64,000 bases of DNA from Chromatiales bacterium (ex Bugula neritina AB1) (GCA_001730015.1 MDLA01000113.1:26109-90108); one strand, 5' to 3'; counted from the stretch's first letter, positions 28,903 through 38,773 are shown. A program made the numbers and translations. The notes: a model not told the origin generated them from the sequence alone.

Positions 28903-29957
28903 TGCGAATCACGCGATGACTGGCGCCCGCGACGACGTCTGCCGGATTGCTGGCTGCGAGAGCTTAGAAACCTTTGCATACGGCGTTTACGCCAGGCGCT
29001 AATTTGCGGTGCAATACCACCGGGAATCAGCAATACCGCCAACACCAGTATGGCGCCCATCACCAGTGTATTATCTATAGTGGTCTGCTCACCGAGTAAC
29101 AGTTTGATCATGCCAAGGATTGCAGCGCCTGCCATCGGACCAACCAGTGTTCCAAGACCGCCGACAATAACCCAGATGATTACCTCAGCAGATTGCCCCA
29201 GCGCAAAAAGACCCGGGGTTACAATTTCCGACCACATGGCGAAAAATGCCCCGGCCAGTCCGGCCATTGCCGCACTCAGCGAAAATATAGCAGTTTTATA
29301 CAACGGTACGTTATAGCCGAGTAATTCGGCGCGCAAGTCGTTTTCGCGAATGCCGGTCAGGATGCGCCCGAAGCTACTGTATAGCACCCAGCGCGCCACC
29401 AGATAACACAACAACAAAGCAACAGCCACCACATAATAGAACGGCGTGCCCCAGATCTCAGCACTCGGATCACCAGGCACGTTGAGTAAGGGAAAACCGG
29501 GAATTCCGTTAAAACCACCCAGGCGCGCATCGCCAATACGATAAACATCACCGGCGGTCGCATTCATGAACTTATAGAGAATCAGGCTAACCACCAGTGT
29601 AATTACACCGAGATAAACATCGCTGATACGACCATAGAACATCATGGCACCGATTACCGCAGCGACCAGGGCGGGCACCAGTACCGCCAAAAACAGTGCA
29701 CCGGTACTCTCCCCCAGATTAATTGCGGAGATTGCATACGCATAAGCCCCCAGACCAAAATAGGCTGCGTGTCCAAAGCTGAGAATTCCGGCAAAACCCC
29801 ACATCAAACCCAGTGACAACGCCAGCAGTGCCCAGATAGATAAAACACATATCGTGTAGGTATCTTCCATGATCAGAGGCAGCAGCAACATGATCAATGC
29901 CCATAGAATAAACCAGCCCCACTTCATGCGGCTGTCGCCGGGGGTATCGTCTATCAT
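28899..29957 (-). CDS. ABC transporter permease (LivM/UrtC type)
   Basis: A 352-residue inner-membrane permease with about ten hydrophobic segments. The LSFGHAAYFGLGAYAYA motif near residue 60 and VIWVIVGGLGTLVGPMAGA are characteristic. The C-terminus is a basic, Arg/Ser-rich tail of about 25 residues. It overlaps both neighbours by 4 nt. Confidence 0.9.
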   Translation of the reverse strand: MIDDTPGDSRMKWGWFILWALIMLLLPLIMEDTYTICVLSIWALLALSLGLMWGFAGILSFGHAAYFGLGAYAYAISAINLGESTGALFLAVLVPALVAAVIGAMMFYGRISDVYLGVITLVVSLILYKFMNATAGDVYRIGDARLGGFNGIPGFPLLNVPGDPSAEIWGTPFYYVVAVALLLCYLVARWVLYSSFGRILTGIRENDLRAELLGYNVPLYKTAIFSLSAAMAGLAGAFFAMWSEIVTPGLFALGQSAEVIIWVIVGGLGTLVGPMAGAAILGMIKLLLGEQTTIDNTLVMGAILVLAVLLIPGGIAPQISAWRKRRMQRFLSSRSQQSGRRRRGRQSSRDSQ

Positions 29958-30823
29958 GTTGAATTCCGAAAAAAGCGACCGGTAATTCCCTTAGGCATCA
30001 ACCTCAGTAAAACGATCGCCAGTACCAGCATTGCAATTTCACCCAATACCGGGTTACTGCCGAAAGACACGACCTGATTGATTGTGCCAAATAGAACACC
30101 ACTGGAGAGCACACCCGCAATAATCGCGGCACCACCGGTAATCACGGTAATAAATGCCTTGGCAATGAACGCCCCACCGGAAGACGGCAGCAGACCGGTC
30201 AGTGGCGCAAGCACACCTCCGGCCAGGCCAGACAGAGCCGCTCCTGCTGCAAAGGTGAGCATATAGATTCTTCCCGGGTTATAGCCTAGTGAAGAGGCGA
30301 CCTCCGGATTTTGCATTGCACCTCTGGCGATAAGCCCTATACGGGTATAGCGCAGTACCAGCCACATCAATAGCACCAGCAAAATTGTAATTGCGATAAT
30401 AAAAAGATTATAACCCCCCATCTGATACTCACCCATCTGGTAGCCTGGTATCGGTGTCGGTACACCAACCGCTGAACTGCCGAAAATGAGTGTCACCAGG
30501 CCAACAAAAAGCAAGCTGAGGCCCCAGGTGGCCAGCATGGTATCGATCATCCTGCCATACAACCATCGCACAACCAGGCGCTCGACAACCAGCCCGACCA
30601 GCCCGACCACAATGGGTGCAATAACCAGCATCGCAAAAAATATGTTAATTCCCGCGTTGAAACACGCAAGCGTGGTATAGCCTCCGAGCATAACGAATTC
30701 ACCATGCGCAAGGTTGATCACGCGCATCATGCCAAAGACCACTGCCAGCCCGGCACTCACCAGCACCAGGAATGAAATCATGTATAGAATTTCCAGAAAT
30801 ACGACCGCTGCGTAGTCCATCAA
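29954..30823 (-). CDS. ABC transporter permease (LivH/UrtB type)
   Basis: A 289-residue inner-membrane permease with the family motif MRVINLAHGEFVMLGGY near residue 32 and the C-terminal GVLFGTINQVVSFGSNPVLGEIAML. The start could be 30823 or the next Met at 30820. It pairs with the LivM-type permease encoded directly downstream. Confidence 0.9.
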   Translation of the reverse strand: MMDYAAVVFLEILYMISFLVLVSAGLAVVFGMMRVINLAHGEFVMLGGYTTLACFNAGINIFFAMLVIAPIVVGLVGLVVERLVVRWLYGRMIDTMLATWGLSLLFVGLVTLIFGSSAVGVPTPIPGYQMGEYQMGGYNLFIIAITILLVLLMWLVLRYTRIGLIARGAMQNPEVASSLGYNPGRIYMLTFAAGAALSGLAGGVLAPLTGLLPSSGGAFIAKAFITVITGGAAIIAGVLSSGVLFGTINQVVSFGSNPVLGEIAMLVLAIVLLRLMPKGITGRFFRNST

Positions 30824-30900
30824 TACCCTTTAATCCGCCTGAGACATAGAACCAGTGCAATGTATCCTGAACACTGCCGGTCTATCGGAAGAAGCAACCT

Positions 30901-30930
30901 GCCCCACGCTTTTTTGCGTAAGCGTCGGGC
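30901..30930 (-). repeat. Intercistronic hairpin between binding-protein and permease genes
   Basis: GCCCGACGCTT and AAGCGTGGGGC (minus strand) pair over 11 positions with one mismatch and an 8-nt loop. No T-run follows. It lies in the 134-nt gap after the binding-protein gene, the place where many import operons carry a structure that stabilises the binding-protein mRNA. Confidence 0.55.
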
Positions 30931-30957
30931 TGGCTGGCTCCTGAGAAGTAGAGAACG

Positions 30958-32178
30958 CTAGATATCAACCTCATACTGCTCATTGGAATCAGGGTTCTCC
31001 AACAGATTGCAGTAGCGAGCGGTATCGGCGGGCTGACGCTGCCCGACTGTTTTGATGATATTGAGCTTCTGGTCTCTTACTTCCATCAGCTGTATATCCA
31101 GAGCAGCATGATGCGTCTGCGGATCGAGAGTGACTTTGCCGGAAGGACCATCAATAGAAACTCCCGATTCCAGCGCAGCAAGCATTTTTTCACGGTCGAG
31201 TGATCCAGCCTTACGAACCGCCTCGGCCCAAAGCAGCACACCCTGATACTGTGCAACAGACAGTTCGTGGATCACGCTTGTATCACCATTTTTGTCTTTC
31301 CAGCGCGACAGAAAGGCTTCATTGGCCGGTGTTTTGAGTTCCTGACTATAGTTGTGCGCGACCATGATACCGTCACCTTCATCAGCAGACAGAGCACGCT
31401 GCTCGTTACCCACACCGAAAGTTGTTGATGCCAGCGGTATTTTTTTATTCATGCCGGAAGCAGCCCATTGTCTATAAAAAGACATATGCGCACCACCGAC
31501 CAGTGCAGAGGCCACCCAGTCTGGTTTTTCCTGTTGAATTTTAGCGATGGTCGAACCAAAATCAGCAACATCCAGCGGGAAAAAGTTAGTTGCCGCAACA
31601 CTGCCACCACGCTGCTCAACATAGTATTTCAGCCACTTGGCAGTGATGTGCCCGTAGTTGTAGTCGGCCGCAATGACATAGGTCTTTTTGCCCCATTTTT
31701 CCATTGCCGCTTCAACCAGCGGCTCATTGGCCTGCGCTGGTGTACTGCCTGTACACACGACATTTCGATCACAGACGCCACCCTCATAAAGGGTATTATA
31801 GAAATACAGGGTATTGGATCGTTTAAAGGTCTGCCGGATTGCCTCCCGTGAGGCCGAGGTAATTCCGCCCTGTACAACATCGACCTTATCACGCCTCGAT
31901 AACTGCTTCGCAAATTTGGTATAGAGCGCGATATCTGATTGCGTATCGTACTGTATTAATTCTACCTGCCTGCCCAGCAGCCCGCCCGCCTCATTGATTT
32001 CATCAACAGCCATACGCGTGGCGAGCACCATCGGTTTACCGTATATATCGAGGTTCCCCGAATTATCCAGCACACTGCCAACCTTGATTGTGTCAGCAGC
32101 AGAACCGGTACTCCAGGGTATTACCCCGAGAGCACCTGCACCGGTGGCCAGTAGAAAATTGCGTCTTGATACACTCAT
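30958..32178 (-). CDS. ABC transporter substrate-binding protein, amide/urea-like (Tat signal)
   Basis: A 406-residue type I periplasmic binding protein of the branched-chain amino acid/amide/urea group. It starts with a twin-arginine signal SRRNFLLATGAGALG. Mature sequence has KVGSVLDNSGNLDIYG, QYDTQSDIALYTKFAKQL, and a Cys pair around VCDRNVVC that could form a disulfide. I take the ATG at 32178 with AAGGAA upstream; an extended frame starts at 32205. It is the first gene of the importer operon. The pattern resembles amide- and urea-binding members (AmiC/FmdD/UrtA) more than LivK; the ligand is inferred from the amidases in the operon. Confidence 0.87.
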   Translation of the reverse strand: MSVSRRNFLLATGAGALGVIPWSTGSAADTIKVGSVLDNSGNLDIYGKPMVLATRMAVDEINEAGGLLGRQVELIQYDTQSDIALYTKFAKQLSRRDKVDVVQGGITSASREAIRQTFKRSNTLYFYNTLYEGGVCDRNVVCTGSTPAQANEPLVEAAMEKWGKKTYVIAADYNYGHITAKWLKYYVEQRGGSVAATNFFPLDVADFGSTIAKIQQEKPDWVASALVGGAHMSFYRQWAASGMNKKIPLASTTFGVGNEQRALSADEGDGIMVAHNYSQELKTPANEAFLSRWKDKNGDTSVIHELSVAQYQGVLLWAEAVRKAGSLDREKMLAALESGVSIDGPSGKVTLDPQTHHAALDIQLMEVRDQKLNIIKTVGQRQPADTARYCNLLENPDSNEQYEVDI

Positions 32179-32197
32179 TTCAATTCCTTCGTTTAGT

Positions 32198-32211
32198 ACC
32201 GGCACGCCGGT
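32198..32211. promoter_or_regulatory. Palindrome upstream of the importer operon
   Basis: ACCGGC-AC-GCCGGT, a perfect palindrome with a 2-bp centre, 20 nt upstream of the binding-protein start and 48 nt from the flotillin stop. It may be an operator or a small hairpin. Confidence 0.3.
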
Positions 32212-32258
32212 TGATTATTAAGTTGTACGAGTTTGCTGGAACGGGTTTTGTCTGCGTT

Positions 32259-33947
32259 TTATTTGTCGGGTGGTGAACCGGCGCTGGCGTTATTGTCAGA
32301 TCCAGATGCCCCCTGGTTCGGCTCAACCGCCACGGAGCCGTTTAAAGCCCCCGGCTGGATACTGTTCATTGCACCCGAGAAGTCATATCCAATCGACTCC
32401 CCGATATTTTTTAACGCTGGCAGCTGTAACGCCATACCAAGAATACTGTCCATTACCTGATTCACCGGTGGTGAACTACCGCCACTGCCAGAGCCCCCGC
32501 CAGCTGCGGATTCTCCACCACCCGGGCTGCCGTTTGTCGAACCGAATCCATTGACCTGATTAATACGGATACTTTCTATTTTCTCCGCCGGCTTCATCAT
32601 CTGATTTAGAATATCCGGCATACTGTCGAGACGATACTGCTCTAGATTCATCGCCATCAAAGCAGGGCTGCGTCCATTTTCTGCATCGATCTGGGCTTGC
32701 CGTCCCTCAGACTCAGCAAGGAGTCGCAAACGCTCTGCTTCCGCTCGAATACGCACCGACTCAGCCTCAGCCTTGGCTTCCTGCAGGAGTACATTGGTAG
32801 CAGTCGCCGCATTCGCTTCAGCCACGGAGCCGGACTCCTCCACCCGTTTCATCGCAATTTCCCGGGACCGCTCTGCAACGGCACGCTCACGCTGCGTTTG
32901 CAATGCTTCTTTTGCCAACACAATTTCGGTACGGGCAAGCTCAGCATCTGCCAGGGCCTTAGATTCTTCTACGTGTTTTGCAGCCAGTGAAATTGAGCTT
33001 TCTACCTTACGCACTTCCGCATTTAATTGTGCTTCAATCTCGACCTGCCGCAATTCCCGCTTTTTGTTGACCTCACTAACCCGGGTTTCGTGTTCCCGGG
33101 CTATTCGAGCTGTTTCGCTGGCGATGGTTGAGCGCTCCCGCGCACTGGCACTTTCTGCGTCACTGGATGCCTTGAATTTCTCTATTTCCAGCGCCTGGGT
33201 AATTTGCGCTTCTTCCTGTTCGCGGGCAAGAGTCAGGCGCTGCTTGGTTGCATCAAGTTCTGTATGTCGTACCGATACATCTGCATCTGCTTCGATTTCA
33301 GCGCGTTTTTTCTTATTGACGGCAATAATTTCTGCCAGTCGCCGCATTCCTACTGCATTAAACGCGTTGTTCTCATCGAGTGAACCAAAAGGCGTCTGAT
33401 CCATACTGATTAGCGAAACTGAATCGAGAGTCAATCCATTTTCAGCCAGATTCTTACGCAGTAGAGAAGCGACGCTCTCGACAAATTCAGCCCGATGTTC
33501 GTGCAGAGTATCCATGGTTTGCGTTGCCGCGATCGACTGCACCGCATCTACAAAACGCCCGGATAGCAGATTGCGAATGCCATCTGAATTCAGTGATTTT
33601 GTACCAAGCGCCTGGGCAGCTGTGGCTACGCCTTCAATACTGGGCTCTACTCTTACATAAAACTCAAGCTGCATATCTATGCGCATACGGTCTTCGGTAA
33701 TGGAAGACTCATTACCCGTGCGTTTTACATCGACACGCATAGTACGCATGTTGACTTCATCGATTTTATGCAGGAATGGCAGTGCCAGACAACCACCAGA
33801 CAAATAAATGCCCTGGCCACCGAATCCGGTTCGTATAAGTGCGACATCGCGCGACGACTTTCGATAAAAACGATTTAGAAATACAACAACAAGAGCAATT
33901 ATGACAATTGCCAAAATTAAACCGAACAACACAGCTAAAAAAGCCAT
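32259..33947 (-). CDS. Flotillin-like SPFH domain membrane protein
   Basis: A 562-residue flotillin of the YqiK type. An N-terminal membrane segment (residues about 2-25) is followed by an SPFH domain (to about 190, with MDTLHEHRAEFVESVASLL). A long Glu/Ala/Arg-rich coiled coil runs from about 210 to 420. The Gly/Ser/Asn-rich tail is low complexity. I start at the ATG at 33947 behind a GGAGGAG site; a longer frame begins at 33968. Flotillins organise ordered membrane patches. No NfeD partner is next to it. Confidence 0.88.
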   Translation of the reverse strand: MAFLAVLFGLILAIVIIALVVVFLNRFYRKSSRDVALIRTGFGGQGIYLSGGCLALPFLHKIDEVNMRTMRVDVKRTGNESSITEDRMRIDMQLEFYVRVEPSIEGVATAAQALGTKSLNSDGIRNLLSGRFVDAVQSIAATQTMDTLHEHRAEFVESVASLLRKNLAENGLTLDSVSLISMDQTPFGSLDENNAFNAVGMRRLAEIIAVNKKKRAEIEADADVSVRHTELDATKQRLTLAREQEEAQITQALEIEKFKASSDAESASARERSTIASETARIAREHETRVSEVNKKRELRQVEIEAQLNAEVRKVESSISLAAKHVEESKALADAELARTEIVLAKEALQTQRERAVAERSREIAMKRVEESGSVAEANAATATNVLLQEAKAEAESVRIRAEAERLRLLAESEGRQAQIDAENGRSPALMAMNLEQYRLDSMPDILNQMMKPAEKIESIRINQVNGFGSTNGSPGGGESAAGGGSGSGGSSPPVNQVMDSILGMALQLPALKNIGESIGYDFSGAMNSIQPGALNGSVAVEPNQGASGSDNNASAGSPPDK

Positions 33948-34099
33948 TGCTCCTCCTGATGAATTCAACCCGGCACGCGCTAAACAGACTAGCCTGCCTG
34001 GCTACAGGTTGTCGCGGAGCAGCGTGAAAGTCAAGCATTCAACATTTCTATCGGACTGCTACTATTACAAGCCGCTCGTTATCGCACCGCTCCAGGATC

Positions 34100-34735
34100 T
34101 CAAAGAAAGCCTTCAACCATCACCAGCGACGGCGGATCGATAAGCGATCGGAAAGGTCGATCTCCGTCATACTCAAAACTGTCGTAGTTGATTTCGGCGA
34201 CAACACGATGGTGAAACTTCTCAATGCATACATACCGGGTTGCCGCCGACGACAACTCGCCCACAATATACCTGTATCCCTGCTGTTTCGCGCACTCATG
34301 CAGTGCCAGCCTTAGCGAAACATACACACCGGCCCCTCTGGCCTGCTTCGAGACAGCTGCCATATCGACAAGAATTGTATCACCCGGCTGCGACAGCCTG
34401 TGTTTACGATAACGCAAATCAAGCTCGGCAAGTAACGCCAGTAACGGGCGCATTTTCACGCGGGCACTTGTATCGGCTACAAAACTGTCCGGCGTATTCA
34501 GCGAGTCACAGTAGTCTATGCCAATGACACAACCGTGCACGTTTTTAGCACAATCAAGTGCCACCAGCCCGTAGCCTCTTTTTGCACTGCGGAAAAAAAA
34601 CGAGGCCAGATAGTCCCGATACTCGGGCAGCTTTACATTTAGAACTCTGTGCGGGGGGCTATCGTCAATGAATACACGTGTTAGCAGTGCAAAAGCAGCC
34701 TCGACGTATCTTTCATCCAAGGGAACTATCTGCAC
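34100..34735 (-). CDS. GNAT family N-acetyltransferase
   Basis: A 211-residue protein with GNAT topology. Acetyl-CoA-binding motif A is around VDMAAVSKQARGAGVYVSLRLALHECA, written here in two parts: VDMAAVSKQARGAGV and YVSLRLALHECA. The substrate is not evident. It is divergent from the amidase pseudogene. Confidence 0.7.
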   Translation of the reverse strand: MQIVPLDERYVEAAFALLTRVFIDDSPPHRVLNVKLPEYRDYLASFFFRSAKRGYGLVALDCAKNVHGCVIGIDYCDSLNTPDSFVADTSARVKMRPLLALLAELDLRYRKHRLSQPGDTILVDMAAVSKQARGAGVYVSLRLALHECAKQQGYRYIVGELSSAATRYVCIEKFHHRVVAEINYDSFEYDGDRPFRSLIDPPSLVMVEGFL

Positions 34736-34830
34736 CAGATTATCTCTCCGCCCACCTGCTTGGCGTATTAGAATTTATAATACTGGCGCGCCTGGAAATA
34801 GCCCCGAAACACAACCTGAGACCAGAATCC

Positions 34831-35900
34831 ATGGCAGAAACAAGACAAGTACTTCGGGATAATTTCGGTGCATTTTGTACCGTCAATCCCGCTGCCCTGC
34901 CGGCAACAGGCTCCGGGTCGCTCGACAATATCACCTTCGCGGCCAAAGATGTCATGGACATAGCCGGCACCACCACCGACTTCGGCCAGCCGGACTGGCT
35001 GGCCACACACCAGCCTGCAGCCTCTACCGCATCGGCCATCAGCCGGCTACTCGATCAAGGCGCGGAATTAGTTGGACGCACGATTTCAGACGAACTTTCC
35101 TACAGTTTAAGCGGGGAAAACGTTCACTATGGCACACCCGCAAACCCACGGGATACCAGCAGAGTCGCTGGCGGCTCATCAAGCGGTTCAGTTGTTGCCG
35201 TAGCGGCAGGGCTGGCGGACATCGCTCTCGGCACCGATTGCGCCGGTTCCGTTAGATTGCCGGAGAAGCGCTACTTAACACTGGAGACTACAGTACGCCA
35301 CCACAGCGCTTGCTGATTGCAGAAGACTGTTTTGATCTGGTCGACACCAACGTAAAGCAGGCACTACAACCTGCACTTAACGCCGTCAGCCGCCAATTCA
35401 ATCAGTGCAGTACGGTGATCGTTGCAAGCGAAGGCCTGGAGTCTTTTATGGAATGCTTTCGTATCATTCAGGGTGCCGAAATCTGGCAGAGCCTCGGTAG
35501 CTGGATCGAACAGCACAATCCGCATCTAGGGCCAGGCATCAACGAACGTATTACTGCCGCACGCACTGTCACAACCGCAGAGGAAAAAGGCGCACGCGCC
35601 CGGCACCGGGAAATCCGTCTGCACCTTGATCACCTGATGCAACCGGGTAACATACTTTGCCTGCCGACCTCACCGCGAGTTGCTCCGGCAAAAAACACCA
35701 GAACCAGCACCCTTGAGGTAACGTATCGATATCAGGCTATTTGCCTGCTGAGTATTGCAGGTCTTGGCGGACTGCCGGAAATCACCCTTCCGCTCGCATC
35801 ACTCGACGGCTTGCCGGTCGGCATCTCTCTGGTTGGTGCACGTGGCAGCGACAAGCAATTGCTGCAACTCTCACGGTCTATAATGGAACAGGTTGAGTAA
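34831..35900 (+). pseudogene. Amidase (AtzF/AMI1-like) broken by an internal deletion
   Basis: The N-terminal half, from the ATG at 34831, has FAAKDVMDIAG with the catalytic Lys, then RVAGGSSSGSVVAVAAGLADIALGTDCAGSVRLP. After about base 35258 the frame should continue with the nucleophile-following block (YCGxxGFRPTHG and the next 40 or so residues), but it does not. The other frame instead resumes at AGEALLNTGD then LLIAEDCFDL and runs to the normal C-terminus at 35900. About 130-150 bp seem to be deleted with a frameshift at AGATTGCCGGAGAAGCG. The product cannot be an active amidase. Confidence 0.8.
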
Positions 35901-35951
35901 GTTACCAATGATCACTGCATCCCTATAGATTATTCATTCACAAACCCGTTT

Positions 35952-36518
35952 CTATGCGAGCGCCATACCGGTAATATATCGATGCCCCAGAAATAATCCG
36001 ACATACACCGCTAACACGACCAATAAAAACAGCCCCTCTGCAGCAATTGACGGGCGTTTGGCCAGGGCGGGTTTCTGTCCCCGGAGGTTGCCAGTAAAAA
36101 TACTGATCAAACTGAAGACGAGAAATGAGCCAAATAACAGCACCTGCGCTTTCTCGCCATTGGAAAGCAAATGGCCGACCGACCAACATACCACACCCCA
36201 ATTCAACGGATGTGCCGTCCAGTATTTCGCTGACGATGGAGCTGGCCCCGATGAATTAGACAAAAACAAATATATCGCGACGAACATTAATGCAAACGTA
36301 ACGGTTCGACTACCGGAAACTGGCTGATAGAAAAACGATACTTCCACGTTTTTCAGACCATAAACAAGCAACACAATACTGATGATCGATAATAAACTGA
36401 AGAGTCCTTTGTAAATTCCATCGCCGACACGGGCGATCAAATTTCCGCGAAAAGCCGGAAAAGAAGGGATAAGGTGGATGAGTACAAAAATAGTGAGACC
36501 GGCAACCAGCATATTCAT
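35952..36518 (-). CDS. NnrU family membrane protein
   Basis: A 188-residue integral membrane protein with six or so hydrophobic segments. HLIPSFPAFR near the start, RHPLNW-like AHPLNWGVVCWSVGHLL and LFLGHRYITG near the end are typical of NnrU. Members are linked to nitrite/nitric oxide reduction in some bacteria, but no such genes are nearby. Confidence 0.8.
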   Translation of the reverse strand: MNMLVAGLTIFVLIHLIPSFPAFRGNLIARVGDGIYKGLFSLLSIISIVLLVYGLKNVEVSFFYQPVSGSRTVTFALMFVAIYLFLSNSSGPAPSSAKYWTAHPLNWGVVCWSVGHLLSNGEKAQVLLFGSFLVFSLISIFTGNLRGQKPALAKRPSIAAEGLFLLVVLAVYVGLFLGHRYITGMALA

Positions 36519-36588
36519 GGTATATCTCCTGGATCCTTATTGTTCATGGTATCGGAGCATATCGGCTAGATTATTTCAAGACACATTT

Positions 36589-37755
36589 TTACTCGCGAAC
36601 CTGTTTCAATTGCCACACTAAAACACCTGCAACAATCCCCCAGAAAGCCCCGCTCACACCCATTAGTGACATACCGCTTGCGGTGATTAAAAAAGTCAGG
36701 GCTGGAGCTTCGAGTTGCTGCGGACTACTGAAAGCAGCGCTCAGCGATGCGACCAATGCGGGTATAAGTGCCAGTCCGGCCACAGCTGTTATCAAGCCCG
36801 CTGGCGCAAGGTTCGCCAGTTCTATTAAAACAGCCGAACCGAACGCGACAACAGTATACACAGTCCCGCAGGTCGCAGCTGCCCAGTATCGTCTAGATAC
36901 ATTCCGGCCCGCATCTTCACCGCACATCATGGCAGCTGTTATCGCTGACATATTGACTGGAATCGAGCCGAATGGTGCGATCAGTAAACTGAAAAATCCG
37001 GTAGTCTTGAGCAACTGCGGCCTGTCTACCGAATACCGGTTAAGCTCCAGCAGCGTAAATCCCGGTATATTCTGACCGGCCATGGTAACCAGATAGAGCG
37101 GAATACTCACCGACACAATGGCCTGAAAACTAAACACCGGGTACAGCACAGTGAGCTCCGGCCACCGATAAGACAACCCGGTAGCAGCAGCCGGGCTATC
37201 AACAGCAAATGCCAGCACCATCACAAAAGCAAACACCGCAAACGGCATCGCTGCAAGCTTGTGCCACAGCAGTCCCAGCAACCACGCTGCGAGTATCGGC
37301 AGTACATACAAAGGCACAGACCCGAGACTCAACGCAGGGGCAAAGCATAGATTTAGCAACACACCCGCGAGCAAGGCGCTTGCAACAGGTCTGGGAATAG
37401 CAGAAACGAGGCGGCTTAGTACCGGTATAAACCCGGTGATAACAATCAGCAAAGCACTGACAATAAAAGCACCGGTAGCCTCAGCAAAACCTCCGGGAAG
37501 TAGTACAGAAGAAGCAAGAAAAGCCGCGCCCGGTGTAGACCACGCAACTGCAGCAGGTGTTCGCGTTTGCAGAGCCAGCCAGACACCACAGATTCCCATC
37601 CCCACAGTGGCGAAAAACAAACCGGTGGTTGCCTGTTGAGTAGACGCTCCAACAGCGGTTAAACCGCTCAACACAATGGCAAATGAAGAAGCGTAACCGA
37701 CAAAAGCGGCGAGCAGACCCATGAAGATCGCACGAACTGAAATATCCCCGAACAT
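36589..37755 (-). CDS. benE: Benzoate/H+ symporter BenE family transporter
   Basis: A 388-residue membrane transporter with about twelve hydrophobic segments. It has GVWLALQTRTPAAVAWSTPGA, AIPRPVASALLAGVLL, and MSAITAAMMCGEDAG, all typical of BenE. I start at the ATG at 37755; a GTG at 37794 would add 13 residues. It could bring in benzoate-like aromatics for the CoA pathway, but it is unlinked to those genes by operon and no benzoate dioxygenase is present. Confidence 0.85.
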   Translation of the reverse strand: MFGDISVRAIFMGLLAAFVGYASSFAIVLSGLTAVGASTQQATTGLFFATVGMGICGVWLALQTRTPAAVAWSTPGAAFLASSVLLPGGFAEATGAFIVSALLIVITGFIPVLSRLVSAIPRPVASALLAGVLLNLCFAPALSLGSVPLYVLPILAAWLLGLLWHKLAAMPFAVFAFVMVLAFAVDSPAAATGLSYRWPELTVLYPVFSFQAIVSVSIPLYLVTMAGQNIPGFTLLELNRYSVDRPQLLKTTGFFSLLIAPFGSIPVNMSAITAAMMCGEDAGRNVSRRYWAAATCGTVYTVVAFGSAVLIELANLAPAGLITAVAGLALIPALVASLSAAFSSPQQLEAPALTFLITASGMSLMGVSGAFWGIVAGVLVWQLKQVRE

Positions 37756-37888
37756 GAAAGATCGACAACCTGAAAAAGTGTTAAATCGTAGCACAGCGAA
37801 TCACCCCGATGCGCCAGTCAGACTTCTCCCGTGTAAATACACGTGTCAGGCTAATGTGAATCGAACAGTCATAAGCGCAGGCACCCCG

Positions 37889-37999
37889 ATGCAGATCCGC
37901 GAATACACTTCGGAAACCGATCTATTGGATCTGCGCAGCTGGTTTTCGGGATCGCCGAATTGCACACAGGTAAAAGTTACAGGCTCAATGCCTTGTTAA
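37889..37999 (+). pseudogene. Possible GNAT N-terminal remnant
   Basis: A 36-codon frame MQIREYTSETDLLDLRSWF continuing to a stop at 37999 resembles the first strand and helix of GNAT acetyltransferases. Nothing follows it, and its 3' end overlaps the converging globin-like gene. It may be chance. Confidence 0.2.
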
Positions 38000-38732
38000 C
38001 CAGCGATTGCTTATCAGGGTATTGGCTTACATCGATCTTGCGCGCCGCTAACTCATCGATCAGTTCCTGCTCCGAAAGCGCTTCTATTTGATCGGACGAC
38101 ATATTCAGCAGATTCAACCGACGCTTAAGAGGCGGATTGGTTTCACCAAACAACGAACGGTTTTCAAATTCGAATTCTGCAGCATACTTGCCCATAAAAT
38201 AGCTGAGAAACGTATTTATAGCGGGCCGGACGCGAGGGTCACTGGTGTAGTCGATATCCGGCTCATTGAGTGTTTGCGTCATCAGCGACACCCACCGCTC
38301 AGCGCCTTTGTCGTTCATCAGTTCGATCGCATTGTGTGTGTGATGGAAGTTCAGCCGGAACTCGGCACCGTGGTAGTAGCGCCCTCCGCCCATTACATCA
38401 ACCCACATGGCAGACTGCGTATTGATGTGCCGATCCATGCTGGCAATGCGCGCGAATACGGATTTAAACCAGTTTTCATCGCTGTATACCCGCGCATAGA
38501 ACCGGCTGACAATCGCTACAATTCGCTCAGCCCCCAAAATTGAGTACAACTGCCAGAATTGCACTGGTTTGGCGAGGTCATTCGAGGCATTCAGCGAGAT
38601 CACATGTTCCATGCGATGTGCATTGTGCGGCAGTAGTTTCTGCTCGATTGCACTTTCGATGTATTGTGCTCGAATCGTGTCTGTCATATAGCCACTTGCT
38701 GGCTGGTAGTCTGGATAATTGAATTGAATCAT
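37977..38732 (-). CDS. Truncated-hemoglobin-like protein with a C-terminal helical extension
   Basis: A 251-residue protein. Residues about 65-165 look like a truncated globin: RIVAIVSRFYARVYSDENWF, then MWVDVMGGGRYYHG and a His-rich RLNFHHTHNAIELM that supplies the proximal His region. The preceding 60 residues are helical and without clear family. The C-terminal 45 residues (MSSDQIEALSEQELIDEL, then RKIDVSQYPDKQSLVNKAL) look like a SAP/LEM-type helix-extended-helix. Globins of this kind bind heme and handle O2 or NO; the tail could bind nucleic acid or protein. The combination is uncommon and the assignment is by pattern only. Confidence 0.65.
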   Translation of the reverse strand: MIQFNYPDYQPASGYMTDTIRAQYIESAIEQKLLPHNAHRMEHVISLNASNDLAKPVQFWQLYSILGAERIVAIVSRFYARVYSDENWFKSVFARIASMDRHINTQSAMWVDVMGGGRYYHGAEFRLNFHHTHNAIELMNDKGAERWVSLMTQTLNEPDIDYTSDPRVRPAINTFLSYFMGKYAAEFEFENRSLFGETNPPLKRRLNLLNMSSDQIEALSEQELIDELAARKIDVSQYPDKQSLVNKALSL

Positions 38733-38773
38733 ACAGAGAATATAGGGCTGTAATCGGTAAAAACGAGCTCAAA

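Noticed and set aside
32773..33399. 208-codon plus-strand frame within the flotillin gene
   Set aside because: Ser/Ala/Arg-rich mirror of the coiled-coil codons.
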